Part shown: positions 45,851 through 55,907 of the stretch, piece after piece
Numbering within the stretch: position 1 is the stretch's first letter
Layout: every line of letters starts with the position of its first letter
Source of the DNA: UBA10649 sp963700745
GTDB taxonomy: Bacteria; Actinomycetota; Actinomycetes; S36-B12
Assembly (NCBI GenBank): GCA_963700745.1
Contig: CAVOYT010000013.1
Coordinates: forward strand, 124,001-188,000
DNA length: 64,000 bases
Reading direction: 5' to 3'
Translations under genes and position numbers: made by a program
Notes under the pieces: model-generated
Told to the model about the DNA's origin: nothing
Database searches by the model: none
The model's input: the letters and a program-made list of their open reading frames with translations, nothing else

Positions 45851-46744
45851 GTGCCTGAGCTTCCCGAGGTCGAGGTCGTCCGCGCCGGACTGCAGCGATG
45901 GGTTGCCGGCCGGACGGTCGTCTCGGTCGACGTGCGCCACCCGCGCGCTGTTCGCCACCACAGCCCGGGTGCACGTGACTTCGAGGCGCAGCTGGCCGGT
46001 CTCACTCTCGTCTGCGCCTCCCGTCGAGGCAAGTACCTCTGGCTGCCCCTGGCAGACGGGGCCGGCGGCCCCCAGACCTCGCTCGTCGGGCATCTGGGGA
46101 TGAGCGGCCAGCTCCTGGTCCTCGACCCCGGCGCCCCGGACGAGACGCACCTGAGGGTGAGGATCGGTTTCGCCGACGGCGGTCCCGAGCTGCGTTTCGT
46201 CGACCAGCGCACCTTCGGCGGGCTGGCGCTGGCCGACCTGGTGCCGGACGGCGCCGGGGGACACGTGCCCGCCTCGGTCGCGCACATCGCGCGGGATCCC
46301 CTCGATCCCGCGTTCGACGACGCCGCCTTCTTCACCAGGGTCCGCTCCAAGGAGTCCGAGATCAAGCGGATCCTGCTGGACCAGACGGTGGCGTCCGGGG
46401 TGGGGAACATCTACGCCGACGAGGCGCTGTGGCGCGCCCGGATCCATGGCGCCCGACCCGGGACCCGGCTGACGAGGACTCAGGCGGTCACGCTGCTCGA
46501 GGCGGTCCGCGAGGTCATGGCTGAGGCACTCGCCCAGGGAGGGACCAGCTTCGACGCCCTCTACGTCAACGTGAACGGGCAAAGCGGCTACTTCGACCGC
46601 AGTCTGGCCGCCTACGGGCAGGAGGGCCTGCCCTGCCCCCGCTGCGGAACACCGATCCGACGGGCGGCCTTCATGAACCGGTCGAGCTACTTCTGCCCGC
46701 GCTGTCAGCGCGCCCCGCGCCGAGCCGCCGGCGACCGAAGGTAG
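45851..46744 (+). CDS. mutM: Formamidopyrimidine-DNA glycosylase
   Basis: Intact 297-residue Fpg/MutM that removes 8-oxoguanine. The catalytic N-terminal proline and Glu are in MPELPEVEVVRAGL, lysine in SRRGKYLWLPL, then VGHLGMSGQLLV, VASGVGNIYADEALW and the zinc finger CPRCGTPIRRAAFMNRSSY with CPRCQ. GTG 45851 is fixed by the need for Pro at position 2. Confidence 0.96.
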   Translation: MPELPEVEVVRAGLQRWVAGRTVVSVDVRHPRAVRHHSPGARDFEAQLAGLTLVCASRRGKYLWLPLADGAGGPQTSLVGHLGMSGQLLVLDPGAPDETHLRVRIGFADGGPELRFVDQRTFGGLALADLVPDGAGGHVPASVAHIARDPLDPAFDDAAFFTRVRSKESEIKRILLDQTVASGVGNIYADEALWRARIHGARPGTRLTRTQAVTLLEAVREVMAEALAQGGTSFDALYVNVNGQSGYFDRSLAAYGQEGLPCPRCGTPIRRAAFMNRSSYFCPRCQRAPRRAAGDRR

Positions 46745-46753
46745 AGTCCGGGC

Positions 46754-49700
46754 GTGCATCTGAAGAGCCTGACGCTCAAGGGCTTCAAGTCCTTCGCCTC
46801 CGCCACCACCCTCCACTTCGAGCCGGGTGTGACGTGCGTCGTGGGTCCCAATGGATCCGGCAAGAGCAACGTCGTCGACGCGCTCGCCTGGGTCATGGGC
46901 GAGCAGGGGGCCAAGTCGCTGCGCGGCGGCAAGATGGAGGACGTCATCTTCTCCGGCACGTCGGGCCGTGCCCCTCTCGGCCGGGCCGAGGTGGCCCTGA
47001 CGATCGACAACTCCGACGGTGCCCTGCCCATCGACTACACCGAGGTGACGATCTCCCGGACGCTCTTCCGCAACGGCGGATCGGACTATGCCATCAACGG
47101 TGAGCCGTGCCGACTCCTCGATGTGCAGGAACTGCTCAGCGACTCCGGCATCGGCCGCGAAATGCACGTGATCGTCGGACAGGGCCAGCTCGACACGATC
47201 CTGCAGGCGACGCCTGAGGACCGCCGCGGCTTCATCGAGGAGGCGGCCGGGGTCCTCAAGCATCGCAAGCGCAAGGAGAAGGCGCTCCGGAAGCTCGACT
47301 CGATGCAGGCCAATCTCACCCGGCTGCAGGACCTGACCACGGAGCTGCGTCGTCAGCTCAAGCCGTTGGGACGTCAGGCCGAGGTCGCCCGTCGTGCCGT
47401 CGTGATCCAGTCAGAGGTGCGAGACGCGCGCCTGCGGATCATGGCTGACGATCTGCTGCACCTGAGCGAATCGCTGGCTGCCGAGGTAGCCGATGAGACG
47501 GCCCTGCGCGAGCGCCAGGCCGAGGTCGACGGTCGACTCGCCGAACTTCTGGAGCAGGAACGAGTGGCGGAGGAGCAGGCCGCGCAGGACTCCCCCCGCC
47601 TTGCGGAGGCCCAGGAGACCTGGTTCGCCTTGAGCAGCCTGCGTGAGCGCTTCCACGGCCTGGTGCAGTTGTCCGCCGAGCGGGTGCGCCACCTCCAGCC
47701 CGAACCCGAGGAGGAGGACTCCGGCCGGGACCCCGAGCAGATCGAGGCGGAAGCCCGTGGCCTGCGCGCTGAGGAGTTCGAACTCGGGCGCCAGGTGGAG
47801 TCCTCGCGTGAGGCACTGTCGCATGCCGAGGCGGCCCGCATGGCGGCCGAGGCGGCGGCGGCGTCGGAGGAGCGTCGGGTCGCGGAGGCCGAGCACGCCG
47901 CTGCCGACCGCCGCGAGGGACTGGCCAGGCTGACCGGACAGGTCAACGCCGCTCGCTCGCGCATGGACACCCGCGGCGCCGAGATCGAGCGCCTGTCCGT
48001 CCAGATCGCCGAGGCGCGCGAGCGAGGCGAGAAGGCCCAGGGGGAGTTCCAGCGGATCGAAGTGGACGTCGCCGGGCTCGATGCCGGCGAGGTGAGCCTG
48101 GATGCCGAGCACGAGAGCGCCGAGGCGGACTTGGCCGAGGCCGATGCGGTCCTGGAGTCGCTTCGGGTCCGTGAGTCGGAGGTCGAGCGGGAACGGGCGA
48201 CGCTCTCCGCCCGCAGCGAGGCGCTGGCGCTGGGCCTTCAGCGCAAGGACGCCGGCGCTCGCCTCGTCGAGGCCGGGGATCGGGTCCCGGGCGTCCTCGG
48301 CCCGCTGGCGACCCTGCTGCACGTCGACGCTGGTGCCCAGACTGCCGTGGCCGCTGCGCTCGGGGACATCGCCGATGCGGTCGTCGTGACCGGCATGGAC
48401 TCGGCGATGATGGCCGTGGTGCTGCTGAAGGACGAGGACGCCGGGCGGGCGGCACTCGTTGTGGCAGACGCCGAGCCGTCCCGCCCGAGTCGGCCTCACG
48501 TCCGGGACGCGGGGCGCCCACTTCTCGACTTCGTGCGATGCGAGCCGGTACTGCAGCCGGTGGTGGACCACCTGCTCGAGCGATGGACCCTCGTCAGCGA
48601 CCTGCGCGAAGCGACGAGCCTCGCTGCCCACCACCCAGGACTGTCCTTCGTGACCGCGCAGGGTGACGTGCTGGCCGACGGCGTCGTGCACGGCGGGTCC
48701 GCGAGTGCACCGTCCCTCCTCGAGGTGCAGGCGGCGTTCGACGAGGCGACCGAGGGCCTGTCGCGGCTGGGGCATGAGCTCGAGCGGCTCCGCTTCGATC
48801 TGGCGGCCGCCCGAACCCGGCAGGCGGAGGCTGCCCGCCGGGTGGAGGGCACCCTGGCGAGGCTGCACCAGTCCGATGCGCGAATGTCGGCGGTCGCCGA
48901 GCAGCTGGGTCAACTGGGCCAGGTCGCTCGCGCCGCACTGGCCGAGGCCGACCGGCTCGCCTCGGCCAAGGCAGCCGCGGAGGCGGCCCTGGCGGACGAC
49001 AGCGAGCAGCTCGAGCAGCTCCAGACCAGGCTGCAGGCAGCGAGCGTGGAGCCGACCGAAGACAGCATCGTCGACAACCGTGAGCACCTGAACTCGGCCG
49101 CGTCGGGCGCGCGTCGCCACGAGGTCGATGCGCGGCTGGCGCTGCGCACGGCGGAGGAGCGGGTTGCCGCGATCTCGGCGCGGGCACAGCAGCTCGAGCG
49201 CGCAGCAGAGAACGAGCGCAACGCCCGGGCGGCCGCCTTCGAGCGTCGCCAGCGTCGAGCCCGCGAGCTGGTCGTCGCGCAGGCGGTCCATTCGGGTGCA
49301 CTCGTGGCGCTCGGTCGCATTGACGTCTCCGTAGCGACCGCCGGCCGGGAGCGCACGCAGATCGAGCGGACGACGAAGGACCGAGACGCCACCTTGTCCG
49401 CGGTGCGCGCCGCCGCACGGGAGCTCACCGCCGAGGCCGACCGGCTCAAGGACTCCGTGCATCGCGACGAGGTTGCCCGGGCCGAACAGCGCATGCGCAT
49501 CGAGCAGGTGCAGGACAAGGTGATGGAAGACTTCGGCGTCGAGCCGGACGTACTGATCGCCGAGTACGGTCCCGATCAACTCGTGCCCCCGACTCCGCCG
49601 TCGCCCGGCGACGAGCCCCCGGAGTCCGAACCCGAGCCGTATCCCTTCGTCCGATCGGAGCAGGAGAAGCGACTCAAGGCCGCCGAGCGCGACCTTGCCC

Positions 49701-50317
49701 TGCTCGGGAGGGTCAACCCGCTCGCGCTGGAGGAGTTCTCGGCCATGGAGGAGCGGCACCGCTTCCTCACCGAGCAGTTGGACGACCTCAAGCGAACCCG
49801 GGAGGACCTGCTCGACATCGTCAAGGAGGTCGACGCCCGGGTCGTGCAGGTCTTCACGGAGGCCTACGAGGCGGTGGAGAGGGAGTTCGAGGGCATCTTC
49901 AGCCGGCTGTTCCCCGGCGGCGAGGGGCGCCTCATCCTGACCGACCCGACGGACATGCTCAACACCGGCGTCGACGTCGAGGCACGACCGCCCGGCAAGA
50001 AGATCAAGCGCCTGTCCCTGCTGTCCGGCGGCGAGCGTTCCCTGACGGCCGTTGCGTTCCTCGTGGCCCTGTTCAAGGCCCGGCCGAGCCCGTTCTACGT
50101 CCTGGACGAGGTCGAGGCCGCGCTGGACGAGGTCAACCTCGGGCGGCTGATCGACATCATCGAGGAACTGAGGACCTCATCCCAGCTGATCGTCATCACG
50201 CACCAGAAGCGGACGATGGAGATCGCCGATGCGCTGTACGGCGTGTCCATGCGCGGCGATGGCGTCACGCAGGTCATCGGGCAGCGCCTGCGGGACAGCG
50301 AGCCGGTCAGCGCGTAG
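46754..50317 (+). CDS. smc: Chromosome segregation protein SMC
   Basis: Intact 1187-residue condensin ATPase. N-terminal head FKSFASATTLHF with Walker A VVGPNGSGKSNVVDALAWVMGEQG (residues 31-38 GPNGSGKS), long coiled coil, hinge around residues 500-650 (VPGVLGPLATLLHVD), second coiled coil, and C-terminal head with signature SLLSGGERSLTAVAFLVAL and Walker B FYVLDEVEAALDEVNL. GTG 46754 has TAGAGT six bases upstream, so it is probably leaderless despite following mutM by nine bases. No indel in 3.5 kb, which shows how uneven the error pattern is. Confidence 0.97.
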   Translation: MHLKSLTLKGFKSFASATTLHFEPGVTCVVGPNGSGKSNVVDALAWVMGEQGAKSLRGGKMEDVIFSGTSGRAPLGRAEVALTIDNSDGALPIDYTEVTISRTLFRNGGSDYAINGEPCRLLDVQELLSDSGIGREMHVIVGQGQLDTILQATPEDRRGFIEEAAGVLKHRKRKEKALRKLDSMQANLTRLQDLTTELRRQLKPLGRQAEVARRAVVIQSEVRDARLRIMADDLLHLSESLAAEVADETALRERQAEVDGRLAELLEQERVAEEQAAQDSPRLAEAQETWFALSSLRERFHGLVQLSAERVRHLQPEPEEEDSGRDPEQIEAEARGLRAEEFELGRQVESSREALSHAEAARMAAEAAAASEERRVAEAEHAAADRREGLARLTGQVNAARSRMDTRGAEIERLSVQIAEARERGEKAQGEFQRIEVDVAGLDAGEVSLDAEHESAEADLAEADAVLESLRVRESEVERERATLSARSEALALGLQRKDAGARLVEAGDRVPGVLGPLATLLHVDAGAQTAVAAALGDIADAVVVTGMDSAMMAVVLLKDEDAGRAALVVADAEPSRPSRPHVRDAGRPLLDFVRCEPVLQPVVDHLLERWTLVSDLREATSLAAHHPGLSFVTAQGDVLADGVVHGGSASAPSLLEVQAAFDEATEGLSRLGHELERLRFDLAAARTRQAEAARRVEGTLARLHQSDARMSAVAEQLGQLGQVARAALAEADRLASAKAAAEAALADDSEQLEQLQTRLQAASVEPTEDSIVDNREHLNSAASGARRHEVDARLALRTAEERVAAISARAQQLERAAENERNARAAAFERRQRRARELVVAQAVHSGALVALGRIDVSVATAGRERTQIERTTKDRDATLSAVRAAARELTAEADRLKDSVHRDEVARAEQRMRIEQVQDKVMEDFGVEPDVLIAEYGPDQLVPPTPPSPGDEPPESEPEPYPFVRSEQEKRLKAAERDLALLGRVNPLALEEFSAMEERHRFLTEQLDDLKRTREDLLDIVKEVDARVVQVFTEAYEAVEREFEGIFSRLFPGGEGRLILTDPTDMLNTGVDVEARPPGKKIKRLSLLSGGERSLTAVAFLVALFKARPSPFYVLDEVEAALDEVNLGRLIDIIEELRTSSQLIVITHQKRTMEIADALYGVSMRGDGVTQVIGQRLRDSEPVSA

Positions 50318-51008
50318 CCACGACCGCCTCGGCGGCCTTGTGCTGCACTCCGTGAGTGAACCCGGTCACGATCAGCCCCTGCGCGGTGATGTAGGTCGCC
50401 ATCACCGCTGCGCTCGTCGCCGCGGTTTCCGTGATGGGACCGAAGGCGGTCAGGGCGATGAGGGCGTCCGACACGACGAAGACCAAGGCGCCTGCCGCCA
50501 CCCGCCAGGCCAGGTACTGGGGGATTCGTAGGACGAGGTCCAACGCCGCCAGGGCCATCGCCACGGCCACCGCGCTGTAGACCAGCACGGGGATCCGCAT
50601 GTCGCCGGCGTCGCTCCACACGAGTGCGTTGACAGCGATCCAGATCAGCGCGTAGGGAATGGCGGCGATCTTCCAGGCGCGGACCAGGCCCGGACCGGGG
50701 ATGCGCAGGAAGGCGACCAGGTAGCAGACCTGCATGACCAGGAAGAAGGCGATCCCGAGCACGAAGGCACCGTCACCCTCGCCCATCAGGGCAAGGTCTC
50801 CGGCCCAGGCGAAGACGAGACCGACACCCACCCATTTAAGCGGCGTGGGCCACTGTCGCTGGGCGACGCTGATCAGCCAGGCAAGGAGCAGAGGCATCAG
50901 AAGCGGCTTGGTGAACTGAATCGCGTTCGCATTGGACGAGGCCACCGCGATGACGTTCAGGACACCGACGAGCACGTAGGCCGACATGAACACGCCGCGG
51001 GCTTCCAT
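50307..51008 (-). CDS. YhhN-family membrane protein (lysoplasmalogenase type)
   Basis: Intact 233-residue protein with eight hydrophobic segments (YVLVGVLNVIAVASSN, FTKPLLMPLLLAWLISVAQR, FAWAGDLALMG with family acidic residues, FVVSDALIALTAFG). YhhN/TMEM86 proteins hydrolyse lysoplasmalogens. The TKPLLMPLL and GDLALM motifs support the family; the substrate in bacteria is unsettled. It runs opposite to smc and ftsY and overlaps the smc 3' end by 11 bases. Confidence 0.85.
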   Translation of the reverse strand: MEARGVFMSAYVLVGVLNVIAVASSNANAIQFTKPLLMPLLLAWLISVAQRQWPTPLKWVGVGLVFAWAGDLALMGEGDGAFVLGIAFFLVMQVCYLVAFLRIPGPGLVRAWKIAAIPYALIWIAVNALVWSDAGDMRIPVLVYSAVAVAMALAALDLVLRIPQYLAWRVAAGALVFVVSDALIALTAFGPITETAATSAAVMATYITAQGLIVTGFTHGVQHKAAEAVVATR

Positions 51009-51062
51009 GCCCCAGAGTCTGCCCGAGACGAGGCGATCGGCGCGCATGGGAGGATGCGCGCC

Positions 51063-52291
51063 ATGGATTCGGTTCTTCTGTACGCCGCCCTTGCCTTCAT
51101 CGTGCTGCTCGTCGCGGCCGTCGCAGTAGTCGCCCTGCGCCGGCGGGGCGGGTCCTCGACGACGACGAAGCCGCGACCCGGCATCGACTACGCACCGGGG
51201 GTGGGGGATGACGACTCCGTCCACGGGACACGCCCCGGCGGACGGTCGACGTCGTCGAGGTGGGGGAGCCGCTGGCGACCCCGGTCGAGGACGCCGGTAT
51301 CGCGGCGGGTGCCGCGGACGCCCTGACGGCCGAGGACCTCGAGGCTCTGCTGGAGGTCGAGGTCCCCGAGCCCGCTGCCGGCCGCCTGCAGCGGCTGAGG
51401 GCTCGGCTGGCCCGCTCGCAGAACACCCTGGGGCGCGGGCTGCTGGCGCTGCTGAGCCGGGAGAACCTCGACGAGGACACGTGGGACGAGGTGGAGGAGA
51501 CCCTGCTCACCGCGGATCTCGGCGTGGGCCCCACCCAGGATCTGATGGAGCGGTTGCGCACCCGCGTCAAGGTCGAAGGCACCGGCGACCCCGCTCACGT
51601 GCGGCAGTTGCTGCGCGAGGAGCTGCTCACGCTCGTCGACCCGGACATGGACCGGCGCGTCCGTGCCGAGCGAATGGACGGACGACCCGGTGTGGTGCTC
51701 GTCGTGGGCGTGAACGGGACCGGCAAGACGACGACGACCGGCAAGCTGGCCCGCCTGGCGATCGCGTCAGGTCAGACCGTCGTACTCGGTGCTGCGGACA
51801 CCTTCCGTGCCGCCGCCGCTCAGCAGTTGCAGACATGGGGGGATCGTGTCGGCGCGGCGGTCGTCCGGGGGCCTGAGGGTGGTGATCCCGCCGCCGTGGC
51901 GTTCGACGCGGTCTCGACCGGAATCGCCGCGGACGTGGACACCGTCATCATCGACACAGCCGGGCGACTGCACACCAAGACCGGGCTCATGGACGAGCTG
52001 GGCAAGGTCAAGCGCGTCATCGAGAAGCAGTCGCCGATCGACGAGGTGCTCCTCGTCCTGGACGCGACCACCGGCCAGAACGGGCTGGTGCAGGCACGGG
52101 TCTTCGCTGAGGTCGTCGATGTCACGGGCATCGTGCTCACGAAACTGGACGGCACGGCCAAGGGCGGCATCGTCGTGGCGGTCCAACGGGAACTGGGCGT
52201 GCCGGTGAAGCTCGTGGGGCTGGGCGAGGGGCCGGACGATCTGGCGCCGTTCGAGCCCGCGGTGTTCGTGGACGCCCTGATCGAGGAGTGA
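51063..52291 (+). CDS. ftsY: Signal recognition particle receptor FtsY (one frameshift)
   Basis: About 409 residues. Unlike E. coli FtsY it begins with a membrane anchor (LLYAALAFIVLLVAAVAVVAL, residues 5-25) and an acidic linker before the NG domain. P-loop VVGVNGTGKTTTTGKLARLA, LGAADTFRAAAAQQLQTWG, IIDTAGRLHTKTGLMDEL, LTKLDGTAKGGIV and GLGEGPDDLAPFEP. One C is missing near 51213, joining GDDDSVP to RDTPRRTVDVVEVGEPL. The last codons, Ala-Leu-Ile-Glu-Glu-stop, are the beginning of a 57-bp tandem repeat. Confidence 0.95.
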
Positions 52292-52478
52292 GGCGTTAGC
52301 CGAGCCCCGGAGGGTCAGGGCTGTGGGTGCGCCCTGATCGAGGAGTGAGGCGTTAGCCGAGCCCCGGAGGGTCAGGGCTGTGGGTGCGCCCTGATCGAGG
52401 AGTGAGGCGTTAGCCGAGCCCCGGAGGGTCAGGGCTGTGGGTGCGCCCTGATCGAGGAGTGAGGCGTTAGCCGAGCCC
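52274..52478. repeat. 57-bp tandem repeat, about 3.6 copies, anchored on the ftsY stop codon
   Basis: Units at 52274, 52331, 52388 and a partial 34-base copy at 52445-52478; the copies appear identical by eye. Copy one begins with the last five sense codons and TGA of ftsY. The unit length is a multiple of three, so each copy presents the same codons and stop in phase. TCAGGGC near the end of each unit faces GCCCTGA at the start of the next, giving three identical 7-bp hairpins with nine-base loops (52315-52337, 52372-52394, 52429-52451). The complementary strand stays open and reads a 19-residue repeat, judged not coding. Confidence 0.93.
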
Positions 52479-52524
52479 GATTCACGCCCCGTCATCGAGC
52501 CGGCCGCGCGCGTACCCTTGAAGG

Positions 52525-54115
52525 GTGATCAGCAAGATGATCTCGATCGTCGCAGCAGTGGCCGCGGGGGTGGTGCCCTGGCTGCCGCTGAGCGGCGTTG
52601 CACCGGCCGCCGCGACGCCCTTGGACTCCGTGACAGCCGCGTACATCGCCACTCAGGCCGAGGCATCCGGCGGCATGGAGGTCATCCAGACCACGACCTT
52701 CTCGTCCCGCACCTCGCTGCAGACCGCCTTCCTGCCGCCCATACGGGCCAAGGTTGCGGCGGCCAGTCGGGTCCGCACCCATCTGTACGCGGCATCGGAC
52801 CACGCCTACTACCTCAGCGTCCGTCGCGATCCCGCCGGGACCTTGATCGGGGCCGCGGGCCGAGCGCGTGGCGGCACCTTCGGGACATGGGCGACCACGT
52901 CCGCGCTGGGCGGCGTCGACCAGTCCTTCGCCTCCTCGCGCGGCCTCTCCGCGACCACAGTGGTGACTGACTTCGGACTCCTTGCGACTGCATTCGCTTG
53001 GACCGCTGCACCCGTACCGGCCCGTGGTGTACGCCCAGCTGCTCCTGCTCCCTCCGGGAATGGGCGTCGCGGACCGCACGTGGTCCAGCATCACGACGGA
53101 ACCGACGGCGGATGGCGGCATGGTCATCCGGGCGACCGTCCCGGACGGGACGATCGGCTACGAATCCTGCTCCTACCGCGACGTGACCATCACGACCGAT
53201 TCCAGGGATCGGGTCACAGCGACATCGTGGACCAACGCATGCAGCCAGTCGGGACAGCGATCGGTCACGACGACGGCGACGTATGGCCCACCGATCGTCA
53301 AGGGACCCATGCGGCCTCGCCTCAGCACGGCTGACGCCTTGAAGCGATTGGTACGCGGCTCGGACCGGGACTGGCCACGGATCGCCGCGGCCGTCAACCG
53401 GACGGTGGCCCGCCGGACGAGCGATCTCGTCGTTCGTGAGGTCGTGCGGCTGTCGGACGGCGAATTGGTCGAGTCCCGATTCGATCTTGCGGGCGGCGTG
53501 ATCGACCCGTCGAACGGCCAGCCTGCCTACAGCGCCACGGTGGACGGCGCGCCGCGGACAGGCTGGCATCCAGACTGGGGCTATTGGGTTGCCGTTGACC
53601 CCGGAGACGACCGGGGGACGCTGGCGGCCGCCGTGTCATCCGTCGGGCGTGCCGATGCGGACTACGTCACCGACGGAACGGCGGCGTTCGCTGCCAAGTA
53701 CGGATCGATTCAGTGGGTGCTGCCCGCGTCGGCCGTCGACCGTCAGGAGCAGGCCAGGATTGCCGCCATCAGGATGGTGGACTTCTTCAACGTGGACCAG
53801 AATCAGCCGGGTCGGGTGACGCGCACGAAGCGTGCGGACGGCTCCATCCGGTACCTCGTCGTCCCGAGCAAGGGCCGCAAGTCACTCAGCAACTCCGACA
53901 GCGGGCCCGATCTGCGCCTCGAGGTCATCGTTCGTGGTGGTGCCGCAGTCTCGGTGGCGTACACCTACGAGCAGGACGAGGGCCCCGGCGGCGCTCCGGC
54001 GAACACCTTCGGCCGGATCACGCGCACGCAGACAATCGGCGGCGGACTCGCAAACCTCGCTGGCCCGGTCGGGCCCGCAGTGCCGTACTCCGAGATCGCC
54101 CCCCTGCTGCCTTGA
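52525..54115 (+). CDS. Exported protein of unknown function (one frameshift)
   Basis: About 529 residues. The N-terminus is a clear Sec signal peptide: basic MISKMIS, hydrophobic IVAAVAAGVVPWLPLSG and a likely cleavage after VAPAAA. No lipobox is seen. The mature part has no motif I recognise; it is rich in Thr, Ser and beta-type segments (HLYAASDHAYYLSVRRDP, FGTWATTSALGGVDQSF, ATVPDGTIGYESCSYRD, ending GPAVPYSEIAPLLP). Near 52990 one extra base changes the frame, between VTDFGL and LRLHSLGPLHPYRP. GTG 52525 follows TACCCT by six bases, so the message is probably leaderless with its own promoter. It is unrelated in content to ftsY and amtB on either side. Confidence 0.75.
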
Positions 54116-54128
54116 CCCGGAACGCTAC

Positions 54129-54144
54129 GTAACGCGTTGTTAAC
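54129..54144 (+). promoter_or_regulatory. GlnR-like box upstream of amtB (GTAAC-n6-TTAAC)
   Basis: GTAAC and TTAAC are separated by six bases, the spacing and base pattern of actinobacterial GlnR half-sites (consensus near GTnAC-n6-GAAAC). The box is 113 bases before the amtB start, in an otherwise GC-rich region, and amtB-glnB-glnD are classic GlnR targets. Confidence 0.6.
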
Positions 54145-54159
54145 CGCACAGCCATCGCC

Positions 54160-54175
54160 GACACGCTCCTGAAAC
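54160..54175 (+). promoter_or_regulatory. Second GlnR-like box upstream of amtB (GACAC-n6-GAAAC)
   Basis: GACAC and GAAAC are six bases apart, with one mismatch to the consensus. It begins 15 bases after the first box. A further GTGAAAC lies at about 54191. Confidence 0.5.
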
Positions 54176-54256
54176 CCGAGGGCGTGCGCGGTGAAACCTC
54201 CAGCCGCGAGTGTCTGCCACGCGAGGTGAGAAATCGCCACTGGAGGGAGAACTCGT

Positions 54257-55561
54257 ATGGAATCCGCATTGAACTCGGGAGACACCGCGTGGGTGCTGAG
54301 CAAGCGCCGCGCTGGTGTTGATCATGATCCCGGGTCTTGCCTTCTTCTACGGAGGTATGACTCGAGTCAAGTCCGTGCTCAACATGCTCATGATGGTCAT
54401 GGGTGCACTCTTCATCGTCGGCATCCTGTGGGTGGCATTCGGCTACTCGGTCGCCTTCGGTGACAACCTGGGAGACGCCGGCCTGCTCGGCAGCCCCACG
54501 CAGTTCGCTTGGCTCGAGGGCCTCATGACGGACGACCCGGAGGCCACGCTCCCCGTGATGGCCTTCGTCGCGTTCCAGGCCATGTTCGCCTGCATCACCG
54601 TGGGACTCATCGCCGGCGCAGTCGCCGATCGGACGAAGTTCTCCGCGTGGATGGTCTTCTCGGCGATCTGGGCGACCCTCGTCTACTTCCCGGTCGCGCA
54701 CTGGGTCTGGGCGTCCGGCGGCTGGATCTTCGAACTCGGCGTGATCGACTTCGCCGGCGGGACGGCGGTCCACATCAACGCAGGTGCAGCCGCACTCGCC
54801 CTGGTGTTCATCATCGGGAAGCGGGTCGGCTGGCCGAAGACGGCCATGCGTCCGCACAACCTGACGCTCGTCATGATCGGCGCCGGGCTGCTGTGGTTCG
54901 GATGGTTCGGCTTCAACGCAGGATCGGCCCTCGCGGCCAACAACGCCGCGTCGGTCGTCTTCGTCAACACCTTCGTGGCCACCTGCGCTGCGGGCCTGGC
55001 GTGGCTGCTGGTGGAGAAGCTCCGTGACGGGCACGCCACGTCGCTGGGCGCTGCGTCCGGCATCGTCGCCGGACTGGTCGCCATCACCCCGTCCTGCTCG
55101 GCGGTGAGCCCGGTCGGCGCCATCATCATCGGCATCGTCGGCCGGCGTGCTGTGCGCCCTGGCCGTCGGCATGAAGTACAAGCTCGGCTACGACGACTCG
55201 CTCGACGTGGTCGGCGTCCACCTGGTCGGCGGTCTCGTCGGCACCCTGCTCATCGGGTTCCTGGCCACGTCGGCCGCCCCGGCAGGGGTGGACGGTCTCT
55301 TCTACGGCGGCGGAGCCGATCAGCTCGGCAAGCAGGCGATCGGCGCCTTCGCGGTGCTGTTCTACTCGCTGATCGTCGCCGCGATCATCGGCGTTCGTCA
55401 TCAAGGTGACGATGGGCATCCGCATCGACAAGGATCAGGAGGTCGGCGGAATCGACCTCGCCCTGCATGCGGAGTCGGCGTACGAACTCGGTGACACTGG
55501 AGGTGGTGGCGTGTTCGCAGGAGTCGGGCATGCTGCTCGGACCAATTCGGAGGTGGAGTGA
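54257..55561 (+). CDS. amtB: Ammonium transporter AmtB (three frameshifts)
   Basis: About 433 residues, eleven-helix Amt channel in the inner membrane. Segments: SGDTAWVL, MIPGLAFFYGGMTRVKSVLN, FVAFQAMFACITVGLIAGA, VYFPVAHWVW, DFAGGTAVHINAGAAALALV with the first pore histidine, LLWFGWFGFNAGSALAANNA, GVHLVGGLVGTLLIGFLA with the second, and KVTMGIRIDKDQEVGGIDL in the C-terminal gate that GlnK blocks. Extra bases shift the frame near 54305, 55140 and 55395. ATG 54257 follows GGAGGGAG. The TGATG overlap with glnB shows coupling. Confidence 0.93.
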
Positions 55562-55900
55562 TGAAGCTCGTCACGGCGATTATCAAGCCGTTCAAGCTGG
55601 ACGACGTGAAGACCGCCCTCGAGGCGCACGGAGTCCATGGACTCACCGTCTCCGAGGTGTCGGGCTTCGGCCGCCAGAAGGGGCACACCGAGGTCTACCG
55701 CGGTGCGGAGTACACCGTCGACCTCGTGCCGAAGGTCCGTATCGAGGTCGTGGTGGACGACGCGAACGCCGACGAGGTCGTCGACGCCATCGTCGACCGG
55801 GGCACAGACCGGCAAGATCGGTGACGGGAAGGTCTGGGTGAGCCCGGTCGATTCGATCGTGCGGGTCCGCACCGGCGAGCGCGGTACGGAAGCGCTCTAG
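55561..55900 (+). CDS. glnB: Nitrogen regulatory protein P-II (one frameshift)
   Basis: 112-residue PII protein (GlnB/GlnK). MKLVTAIIKPFKLDDVKTAL, the T-loop GFGRQKGHTEVYRGAEYTVD with the modifiable tyrosine at position 51, and the C-terminal GKIGDGKVWVSPVDSIVRVRTGERG. An extra G near 55800 produces a false stop after RGTDRQDR. In Actinobacteria this tyrosine is adenylylated by GlnD. Coupled to amtB, so it is the GlnK-type partner that plugs the channel. Confidence 0.94.
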
Positions 55901-55907
55901 GCACAAC

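Noticed and set aside
52274..52478. 57-bp repeats as a CRISPR array
   Set aside because: The copies are contiguous without variable spacers, and no cas gene is present.
51767..52495. Minus-strand ORF of 242 residues with a 19-residue repeat over the ftsY end
   Set aside because: It is the reverse reading of ftsY plus the 57-bp array. The repeat is open only because the unit length is divisible by three. No start signal or codon pattern supports it.
55561..55900. Programmed ribosomal frameshifting in glnB, amtB or ffh
   Set aside because: No shared slippery heptamer or downstream pseudoknot is visible, and the same kind of break occurs in unrelated genes at unrelated sequences.
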